From Diogma glabrata (taxonomy: Eukaryota > Arthropoda > Insecta > Diptera > Cylindrotomidae), in contig OY856186.1 in the NCBI GenBank assembly GCA_963693315.1, positions 234,717,736 to 234,781,735 on the forward strand: a stretch of 64,000 nucleotides of DNA, read 5' to 3'. Within the stretch, counting starts at the first letter, position 1; each line of letters opens with the position of its first letter. The notes below the pieces were generated by a model. It ran no database searches. It worked only from the letters and a program-made list of their open reading frames with translations, and was not told the origin of the DNA. Both the position numbers and the translations under genes were made by a program. Shown one piece after another: positions 1 to 9,348 of the stretch.

Positions 1-77
1 AATATTATTAACAGGGAAGTGAAAAGCAAACAATAAATAAATTAAATTAAATTACAACAAACTTAAAGCTTACTTAC

Positions 78-467
78 AGTTCTATCTACTGCGGGTGATT
101 TAAATAGTGCATGCTGTTGAAGTTCTTGTAATAAATTCATTTCAGACGATGAATTAGAACTTGGCGGACTTAATGGAGGATTTTTATTTAAATTAATATT
201 ATTGTGATTATTATTATTAATGTTATGATTGTATAATGAACTAGATAATTGCACTACACTATTATTATCATTAGTTGGATTATAGCGTAGTGGTATATCA
301 GATTGTGTTCGTTTTACAACAATAGGTGAACTAGGTGCTGAATGATGATTACCACCAAAATCATTCGTACGTCGTGAATACATTGTTGTTGTTGATGTTT
401 GATTCTCACGTATTTTTGTTTTTAAATCCTTGTAGGCAGATTTAACACCTTTACTTCCTTCACGAAC
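78..467 (-). CDS. DENND1: DENND1-family protein, coding exon 8 (last exon in window)
   Basis: This exon follows an acceptor (cgtag before position 467) and ends at a donor (act|gtaag at 78/77). It is 390 bp, phase 0 at both ends, giving 130 codons. The first residues (VREGSKGVKSAYKDLKTKI) match the basic helical stretch that follows the DENN module in DENND1/connecdenn proteins. The rest is low complexity: Ser/Asn rich with an Asn/His run, which is usual for the disordered tail of this family. DENND1 proteins are exchange factors for Rab35 and act in clathrin-coated and endosomal traffic; their tails bind coat proteins. The donor at the left end shows that at least one more exon lies outside the window. 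The stop codon reached at 63 lies in the intron. Confidence 0.82.
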
Positions 468-3400
468 CTACGATATTGCGTAATAGAAAAAATATTTTAA
501 AAATGTAGAAACAAATAAATTTGTGTTATTTATAATAAAAGTGATTGGTTAGAACATAAGAAAAATAAACCGATTAAAATTATATTAAATATAATGTTAC
601 GTTCGCTTTACTGATCAGCTTGAGCTAATGTTGCACGTCAAAATCCATATGTCGAAATACTGTGATTTGTATGAGTTGCTCGTTTAACGAATTGGTAGGA
701 ACATAAAATTAAAACTGGCGCAGTTAAAATTAGTTAACGTTTTAACATTCATTTCTTCTATTGACGTCTCTAAATTAAGGAAGAAAAGGTAAGGTTGGTA
801 AAGAAGAAATTTTAATTATCCTTAGTCTGGATGTGCCAATTACTGTTCTTTTTCCGATACATTTCTAATCTCAGTTGATTGTATTAACTTGTAAGATTTT
901 TGATTAAAATGAATTTCAATTGTATAATTTTTTCGAATCAGTTTTTTTCTTTCTAAGAAAAGGTTTTCTGCAATTAAATATTGCGTTTTTGTGTGTGAGA
1001 GCGAAATTATTCAAACCATTATGTGAAGAATTAATTCCGATTTTGAATCGTTAAATGACATTTTGTATTGTTGGATTTTAGATTGATGCTTTAATTAAAA
1101 AGTCAGACAAGTGCGAATAAAATTCGCTCGCCAAGGGTTTCGTGAATGTAAAAGAACACAATATAAAAAAAAATTGACAAAAAGTTGTGTTGTAATGTCT
1201 TTATATTGCTACACCATAGACGCATAACGAAATAAATATTTAATCGTAAATGTCAATAGTAAATTACAATCAGATCTACATTGATCAAAAATGACACAAA
1301 AAATGTTGCTTCAGGTTAAATCTTATCCAGAGCTGTTTATGGTAACTCAAGAAAGAGTCAATTACACCAGCTTGTAAATGGTTTAAACTTGATTTTTTTC
1401 GGTCAATCAAGTGTTAGGGGGGTGGAGAGGCATACATACTAAAAACATTTTTTTTACAATAACAAAAAACCTGTGCATTGCAAAATTTTAAAAAAATTGT
1501 AATGTTTCTTAAATTAGGTGCTCTTTCATATGACACCCCACTCATTTGGGGCGTAGGGGGCGGAACGGTCTGAAAGTTGCACTTTTTTGACAATAACTCA
1601 AAAACTGTGCACCGTAAAATTCTAAAAAAAATTGCAATGTGTTCTAAATTAGGAGCTCTTTCAAATGAGCTCCCCAATTGGCCACGTATTAAATAGTGTT
1701 TCTACCCCTCCTCATTTTTACCCCCTCAATAAATATAATTATGAGTATGTGACACTTTTATATATGTTTTATTAAAAACTTACTAAATTTTCTATCATTC
1801 CAAATACATTTGAAGATTTTCGATTAGTTAAGTTCGGAGCTAATCGAGGTAAGAAAACATGAAGAAAACGTCATTATTCAAAATTATACAAAAAATGGTG
1901 AGGTGCAAAATTCCAAAATAAATTTTTAAGGAATACTGAAATGAAGCCCTTTCATATGATACCCTACTTGAATCTATAAAAAAATATGTTTTCTCAAAGG
2001 CCTCACATCGTAGCCCTGTAAACCAAACGAAAACAACTTTCGTTTTATTTGTATCCGTAATTTTATGTGAACAGATTATTTTCATACGCATCTCAAAATT
2101 CAGGTTCATAGCATTTATAGTTTACGAGATAATCGATATAATGTGAAAAACTCGTTTTACTCTCACCAATATGGTTCGTTATAAAAAACGGAACCCTAAA
2201 AAAGCGGGGATAGGAAGTCTTAAATTAACCCCTGGTCGACATGAAGAAGGAACGGGATCTGATATATGGTTTCCAGTTAAATTATGGGAACTTTGGAACT
2301 GTTGGATTTGTTGATGTTGGACTCATGGCAATTGTTTAGTTTACGATTCTTATAGGTTTTCTATTCGCGAATTTAGAAGGTAAAACTAGGTTTTTCTGTA
2401 ATATTGTTACAACTATGGAGTACGATGTACAATAGAACATCGTTAGAGAAAATGGTTCCACTAAAAGAATATGAAACACCTGAGTAAACATGAAGCTAAC
2501 AACCTAACAATATAACATGCAACAGAAAATTGTTGTTTATCTTATAATAAAATAAACGCAGTCTATTAGAGAATAGGTAAATAAATAAATTAGAAAGAAT
2601 AGATTTCAATAGATCTCACACCTATATGCTTTCGTCTAGTATATATGAGGTCGTGTTAGGGATAGATCAGTATTAAATAAAAAGCGATACATACAGTTTT
2701 GAACTATAACAGTGATACGACTGAGTTTTAAGTTAGTCACAAATTAAGGGAAATAAAATAATTTAGGTGAGGTGATCAGATAAAATTTGACGGATATCCT
2801 AGCGTGAGTAAAAAGTGGCGTAAATTAAAAATAAATGGCGCAGCTAAATTTAATACTGTTGTTGTAACACTTTTTTCTCGATATCTTTAAGTGAAAGAAT
2901 AAAGCCAACTTTTAGGAGTTTGTTCATAGTGGTCTTATTTCGAAATGGATTTTATTCACCAATTTAATTATGGTTGACATCAATTATGGGTCATTACATC
3001 AGGTATGATACATGTAGAGTTAAAATCTGAGTTTTTTTAGAAAAATTGTGCCAAGATGAGTAGTAAGTGTAATCTTGTCATAACAAAGCGTTACGATAAT
3101 TGGTGACCCTGTAAAGAGTATAACAGAAATTCATACCTAACATCAAAAAACTCAAGTGATAACTAATACCGTAGTCATATTCTCTTTAACTTTTAGATTA
3201 ACAGTTAGAATTTATTTTCATTGAATAGGAGAAAAAGAACTACTACGTAAAAATTCTTTAAAAATAGAAATGTTCATGTCAAAGCTTAGCAAAGTCGATT
3301 GCGATTTTAAGTGAAGCGACTGTTTTGAATCCTTAAAAATCCCTTGTGATTCATATCGATTTCACAATTTCCTTTGTCAAGCAATCACTTTTACAAATAA

Positions 3401-3531
3401 CAATATATTTTTTTTAATATCATAAAAAATAAAAAACACAACATCTAAATAAACAACAATACTCTAAATACTGATTTACGTTAAAAAATATCAATAAAAT
3501 AATATTAAAAGAACATTAGAAACCCACTCAC
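468..3531 (-). other. Intron 7 of the DENND1 gene
   Basis: This is non-coding DNA between coding exons 7 and 8. It is AT rich. The only structure I can support is the degenerate repeat at about 1430-1990. Short open frames here overlap that repeat and show no protein signature. Confidence 0.7.
1430..1990. repeat. Degenerate interspersed repeat, about three copies of a 130-bp unit
   Basis: The block reading roughly caataactcaaaaactgtgca ... gagctctttcatatgacacccc occurs at about 1460-1545 and 1590-1675, with a more decayed copy at about 1880-1965. The first two are offset by about 133 bp. In the minus frame both copies give a SYERAPNL/SFERAPNL-like string, so this may be a relic of a repeated coding segment. 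I do not recognise the family. Confidence 0.5.
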
Positions 3532-3564
3532 CGATTTGACAGCACTCTTCATTGCAGGATTAGT
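3532..3564 (-). CDS. DENND1: DENND1-family protein, coding exon 7 (33-bp micro-exon)
   Basis: The 33 bp between an acceptor (ttgcag before 3564) and a donor (tcg|gtgag at 3532/3531) encode TNPAMKSAVKS. Both ends are phase 0. The NPAMK core corresponds to the NPAMK segment just after the dDENN domain in vertebrate DENND1 proteins. It joins exon 6 (ending KDK) to exon 8 (starting VREGSKG) without a frame change. Because it has 11 codons it is easily missed by gene finders, and skipping it would leave the frame open. Confidence 0.82.
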
Positions 3565-5796
3565 CTGCAAAAGCCGATATATTATGAGAAATTTTAGAAA
3601 AACTCACAAAATTTTAAAATCTAAACCCATTTCTGGTAAAACTCATAAACTGTGGTTTTGTAATTAATTCATCAATTTTAAAATTATCTCAACAATTTTA
3701 GAGTTTTTTCTTTGTTTCAAATAAATAAATAAATATCTTTAATTTAAAAAAAAATGTATATAACAATATAGATTTGCCAACTTTTTAAACTTTGTTCTTC
3801 ATATTCCGTAATTTTTTTTTATATACAAAATAATGTGATGAGATGAGCGTTTTTGTGAATTTTTTTTAAATAAGCGGTTTTTTGCATGCGATCATAAAAA
3901 AAGTTCTTTAGAAATATTCTATATTTTGCAGATTTTAATATTTTGCTGAATTTTTATAACGGTAAGTTGTATTGTATAGCTTTTTGTGATTCTAGTTATG
4001 TCTGAGCCATTTCATTGAATTTATCTAAATTTGTTATTTTGAAATAATTTTTTTATTATTATTAGTTGGCAAGACTATTTTTTGGTGTATTATTTTTAAA
4101 TTAAATATTTTTGTAAATAAATTGTAATTGTGTTCTGTTGGTAAGCATAATAAATATTTATGAGGATCAAAGAATTGCGTATGAAAAGCATCTAAGTAAT
4201 TAATTGATGAATGTTCTTAATGTATATTGTATAATATAATGTATATTGAATATTGTAATATAATGTATATTGAATAACGGGAATATCAGCCCTCCAATCC
4301 TTATTATTTTTTTATTTTGTATAAAAAATTATCAAAATAGTTTTTTTTTTTTTTCAAAAAAGGATTGATTCACTTTAACCTTTAACGTTTATAACACGAG
4401 AAAAAATTAAAATCCGTGAAGTAGTTTATGAGATACATTAAATTGAACATATAAGAAACCGATAGTTTTTAAAAACTACCTATAGCTGTGAAGGAAGAAG
4501 GAAGAACTCACGACAACAAAAAAAATTCTCCTACGAAACTTCTTTTTATTCTATCTTCCAAAGTAACAAATTTGAAGCAAATCAAGAAATGTGTAGCAAG
4601 TCGATGTAACGATTTCCTGATTTTGACCATGTGTAAAGATTTATCGTGATCGAAGTTAAACTCATATTGTTATGATTAATTTAATTGTAAATGTAATTGT
4701 AATAATATATTAAAACAATTCGTCTTATACACTTCAAATTTTTTTATTTAAATATCCTAATATTTTCAAACTCTAAGAGTCCTTCCTCTGGGATAATTGT
4801 TTCTAAACGTGTTTCAACTTGAGTTTAGAAACAATTATCCCAGAGGAAGGACTCTTAGAGTTTGAAAATATTAGGATATTTAAATAAAAAATTTTGAAGT
4901 GTATAAGACAAATTGTTTTAATATATTATTATTATCACTTCAAGTAGTTCATTCAACAAGTTTAAAAGTAATTGTAATGTTCGGTTAACTCCTTGTATCC
5001 CACTTATTCCTCTACTTTTTGTCGGTTTTTTACGTATTTAGTCTTTTTCGCGTGCGACCTATTTTTAAAGTAAACGAATACCCCTAATAATTTCAAAGGG
5101 AGCTTAGCTATACTTTTGCATGTAACATTGAAAATTCCACGAAGAGGTAAACCTTACTCTTCAACATTAAAAGAATTCGCATTTAGAGGTATATTTATTC
5201 AAGAAGCCTGAATCGTATTCTCTAAAAGAAACTGGCTTTAAATTCGACTGGAAAAACTAGTTTAAAAAATGCTTATAAAAACAAAAAATGAAGCTTTTTC
5301 ACAACAACAAGAATGAACTTTTACTGATGGTATTGGATCAATTATATTGATGACTGTGATCCCAAGTCAAAAAAATCCTTTCAAATCGGATCGACGAAGT
5401 TAAGTTCAAGTAAAGCCCGTCGGACAATAACATAGAAAACTCTAAAAAGAAACAAATACAATACATATACCTACTCTGTGAACAAAAATAGATCCTTCAG
5501 CGTAGGCGATTAAGTAATTTTACTGCAGTTTAACACTAAACATTTATACAAAAAGCTATAGAGGCCTTTCTTTTGAAATACGTTAATTTCTTACCATCAG
5601 AACATGGTTAACTTATTGTATCAATAATTATCTATTTAAATATATTTAACGTGTTTAATCAAACTTTAAAAAAATAATTATAATTATTGATTAAATAATG
5701 TACAAAACAACTACATTTGTTATTTACAAAACTATTTCAAATCAAATTAAAAAAAATATAAGCTAAATAATTAAAAAAAATTAAAAGCAACAATAC
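3565..5796 (-). other. Intron 6 of the DENND1 gene
   Basis: This is AT-rich non-coding DNA. It contains the 230-bp hairpin at 4701-4930 and a short AT minisatellite near 4216-4277 built on ataatgtatattgaat. I see nothing else. Confidence 0.7.
4701..4930. repeat. Near-perfect 108-bp inverted repeat with a 14-bp loop
   Basis: Positions 4701-4808 pair with 4823-4930 base for base apart from scattered mismatches (for example cgtcttatac against gtataagacaaat). The loop is 4809-4822. If transcribed in the intron it would fold into a hairpin of about 108 bp. It may be a palindromic MITE or a source of hairpin RNA. No clear target duplication was identified. Confidence 0.85.
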
Positions 5797-6089
5797 CTTA
5801 TCTTTAACACTACGCAAAAATTCTTTATATGGTTTTTTCTTTCCTAATATATCCGCATACCTTACGGTCTCCAGTTCAAACTCATCGGATATACCATCGC
5901 CCGTATTCAACATATCTAAACGATCTTCAATAAATTGACGAAATATTTGCAATGTCAACATTTTACGTAAAAATGGTCGTAAATTTTGGGGACGACTATC
6001 AATGAATGCATCACAATCCCATGTTATTTTTTCTCCTTGTGAATATTTTAACGCATCTCTATAACCACCAATTAATTGTACAAGGATTC
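5797..6089 (-). CDS. DENND1: DENND1-family protein, coding exon 6 (dDENN domain)
   Basis: The exon lies between acceptor aatttag (before 6089) and donor aag|gtatt (5797/5796). It is 293 bp, entering in phase 1 and leaving in phase 0. Its translation continues exon 5 (...FL-G|I...) with a GGYRDAL segment, then an FRQFIEDRLDMLNTGDG stretch that matches the conserved F-K-Q-F-I-D-G-R-L-D-L-L-N-S-G block of the DENND1 dDENN region. This part packs against the DENN fold in the known family structures. No in-frame stop or missing segment is seen. Confidence 0.88.
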
Positions 6090-6150
6090 CTAAATTTGAA
6101 TTTTGTTGATTTTTTATTATAAAAACATATTTTTTAAAAAGTGCTTTTTA

Positions 6151-6886
6151 GACCAGGGCCAAACCGTTATAAATATCGAAATAGACGAAAAATTATACGA
6201 ATGGTCGGAAAATGTAGTTAATGGTCTAAGTAATTAAGGAAAAATCGACCGAACTGAGTAAAAGTCCCGGAAAGGGGTGAGGGGTTGAAGTATATACCTT
6301 TTTAGGGGTTTGTAATAGTTTTTTGCGATTTGCGACTAAACTATGCATTCTATCGAAAAAAGTTAAATGTAAAAGTTGTAGATAATAAAAAAATATAAAA
6401 CTTTCTTACCGGACATTATTGACCATAACCACAAAATTATCGAGAAAAATGCAAAAAACCGTTTTTTTTTGTTTTTAATTTATAACTATTATCGCAAAAG
6501 TTTTTATATTTTCATGAAAATCGGTGAAAATGTTCTTTTTTGTGTTTCAAACAGTCCCAAATTTTTTCAAAGCGAAATATTTAATTTTCGATGTTTTATG
6601 AAGGAAAAATAAAGACCTAATTTTCAATCGAAAAATTTGGTTAGGAAATTTTCGATTTTTGAACTTTACCAGTACTCATTTTTTTCGTTGAAATCCCAAC
6701 TTTAATATAGAATTAAAATATAATATTGTTTATGTACAAAAATTTCGTTAAAAAAGCGATAAACCGAAAAAACTACTTTCAAATCATGAATTTCTTTTTC
6801 TTTGTTGTAAATAAACGTTTGCATTCATAAAAAGCGTTAATTCATATACGATACTATGTTATACAAGTAATTTACATATCCTTAAC
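6151..6886. repeat. Left long terminal inverted repeat of the TA-flanked DNA transposon (part before the copia)
   Basis: Reading inward, this segment matches the reverse complement of 23157-23892 almost throughout. Shared landmarks are the aatggtcggaaaatgtag stretch near the tip, the aaagtcccggaaaggggtg stretch, and the ccatatc-like inner end at ttacatatccttaac. The outermost 50 bp are the most diverged. Confidence 0.82.
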
Positions 6887-7076
6887 TGTTGAATAGTGTT
6901 AATCGATAGATGTCAACGCTGCACTCATTCTTATTTTTTGACAGTTGTTACTCATGTATTTTATATATAACCTCTTCCGTTTTTTAACTTGAAATAAAGT
7001 GGACATGAATTAAATACAATAAAGAAACATCTTTTATTATCTAAAATTGTGAATATAATCTATAAAAAATTCAATA
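6887..7076 (+). repeat. copia 5' LTR
   Basis: This 190-bp LTR starts with TGTTGAAT, contains two AATAAA-type signals (aataaagtgg, aataaagaaac), and ends ttcaata just before the primer site. It is identical by eye to 21897-22086. Confidence 0.93.
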
Positions 7077-7091
7077 GGTTATGGACCCAGC
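7077..7091 (+). promoter_or_regulatory. copia primer-binding site
   Basis: GGTTATGGACCCAGC lies directly after the LTR. It resembles the internal initiator-tRNA-Met half-molecule site used by Drosophila copia (known for the family; the match here is from memory). Confidence 0.7.
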
Positions 7092-7147
7092 ACAGCCCAA
7101 TAAATAAAAATAAAATAAGTGTTTTAAATACGTGGAGAGATATAATA

Positions 7148-8542
7148 ATGAATTCTCTTGGAATAACACGTTTGGAATTGTTATCTAAGGATAACTATGA
7201 CACATGGGCTCTTCAGATGAAGGCAGTATTAATCAAAAATAGTTTATGGAAATATGTGGATGGTACGCACAAAAAACCAACCGCAGAGAAACCTGAAATA
7301 TTAAGTACATGGGCGGATAATGATGAAAAAGCAAAAGCTGATTTAATTTTGTCAATTGCACCAACAGAATTAAAACAAATAAAAGGTTGTGAGACTGCAC
7401 AAGATGTTTGGATAAAGTTAAAACAAATTTATCAATCACAGGGGCCGGTACGGAAGGCTACTTTAATGGAAATGTTAACGTCAAATAAATTAGATGAAAG
7501 TGAAGACGTTCATGAACATTTAAGAAAATTTTTTGATGTGGTTGATAAATTGGAGGACATGGACGTGAAAATTAATGAGGATCTGCTAACAATTATGTTA
7601 CTAAATTCACTTCCAGCAAGTTATGAAAATTTTAAGTGTGCAATAAAAGCTCGTGATCAACTACCAACACCTAATATTTTGAGAATAAAACTTATTGAAG
7701 AAAGTTCATCACGTTCAAGTGCAACATCTCAAAAAGTACAGAATGCATTTGCCATGCAGCACAAGAAATCAAGTAACGTTAAATATTTTCATAATAAAAA
7801 TAATTTCAACAATTTTAGTCGAAAAGTCAAGTGTTATCGATGTCAAAAAATTGGTCATATTGCTTCAGAATGTAGAGATAGAGGGCAAAAACAAATAAAT
7901 TATTTAAAAAATGAAACTGATATTCCTGATAAAAATTATTCAATGTTCAGCTGCATTAATAATTCTCTTCAAATTGTGGATTTGAATATAAACAATAGTA
8001 ATTGGTGTCTAGATAGCGGATGTACAACACATTTATGTCGAGATGAAGATAAATTTAAAAATATTTTTCAATCTAACCTCCAAAATTTAAAAATGGCGAA
8101 TGGCGATTTAGTTGATGTTAATGGAAAGGGAGATGTGTCAATTCGAGTAAAAACAAATAACAACAATGTTAATTTAAATTTGAAAGAAGTTTTATTTGTT
8201 CCCAACTTGAAAACTAACCTCCTGTCAATTGCTAAAATTGCTGATCAGAATTTTCAAGTATTATTTAACAAAAACAACGTGTTAATTTTGGATGATAATG
8301 GAAATGTTATTTACAAAGCTGAAAGATTAGGTGATTTATATTTTGTAAAAGAAAATCAAGTTGAATCTAACAAAAATTTAATATGTAATAATATTACAAA
8401 TATTGAAGAATTTAAGTTGAAAACATGGCATCAGAAACTTGGACACCTAAATATTCGAGATGTGTATAATTTATCCAATATGAGTAATGATATAAATCTA
8501 AATTCAAAGAAACCTTTGAAATTAGACTGTGAAATATGTCTT
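7148..8542 (+). CDS. copia Gag, protease and start of integrase (first coding part)
   Basis: The ATG at 7148 is chosen because the upstream open frame lies in the LTR and leader. Gag begins MNSLGITRLELLSKDNYDTW, the usual copia UBN2-type opening. A CCHC knuckle has Cys229, Cys232, His237 and Cys242. The aspartic protease active site DSG is at residues 289-291 (nt 8012-8020). A GAG-pre-integrase HxxLGHLN motif follows. After 465 codons, at GTCTT (8538-8542), the frame enters the LTR of the Bel-Pao insertion and soon meets a stop at 8569. It resumes in frame at 15659. Confidence 0.9.
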
Positions 8543-9170
8543 TGTTGGTGTTGGAGCTTAATTATATAAAACAACTATATTTGCTATTTGTCCTAAGCTC
8601 TCATTCCTTTCAACTTAATCAAAAGGAATAATTATTGTTCGTACTGTTATATAAAACACTTTATTTTTTTTCGTTTTTATTTTAAATTAATTGCTTTTAT
8701 TTATTTTTATTTATGTTTAACATGTATATATATATTGATAGGTATCTTAGATGAGACTGCTAAAAAAAATAATTTTAATTCTAAGAATGTAAATGTTGAT
8801 TTTTTTTTATTTCTTTATTGAAGGTGGTCCAAATTAAAAAACTAAGAGTAAAACTAATTTCATTGGTTATCATTGGTTATCAATTATAAAGGGAGTTGAA
8901 ACAAATATGAATATAAAGTTAAACAAAATAAGGAAAGGGAAGAAATTATTGAAAGTTTTATTAATAATATTTGGGAATTTCCGAAATTATAAAAAATGAA
9001 AATCTGCATGCCAGATGTTAAATTTATTTTGAGAAAAAGTGAATTTTACGTTAATAAAGATTTTAAAATGTTTATGACATATAATAAAAGTAAACTAAAA
9101 AAGAATAACCAACGATTATTTTAAATTTAAGAGAAAAATATTAAATATTTATATAGGGTGAACCTCAACA
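8543..9170 (-). repeat. Bel-Pao 3' LTR
   Basis: It starts TGTTGGTGTTGG on the plus strand and ends gaacctcaaca. The one difference from the other LTR that I can see is near 9101 (aaagaataacc here, aaggataacc there). Adjacent bases 9171-9186 read, on the minus strand, CAAGGGGCCCGACA, a plausible polypurine tract. Confidence 0.93.
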
Positions 9171-9348
9171 TGTCGGGCCCCTTGAACGATTCTGTTCAAA
9201 ATAGTAATAAAAATTATAGGATTATTTACATTTTAATTGATTAAATAATTATTATGTATGAAATGTTATTAAGTAATTATTATGATAATTGGTTTAATTG
9301 AATTTTTTTTATTATAAAAAATCTTAATACTAGATATTGATTTATAAG

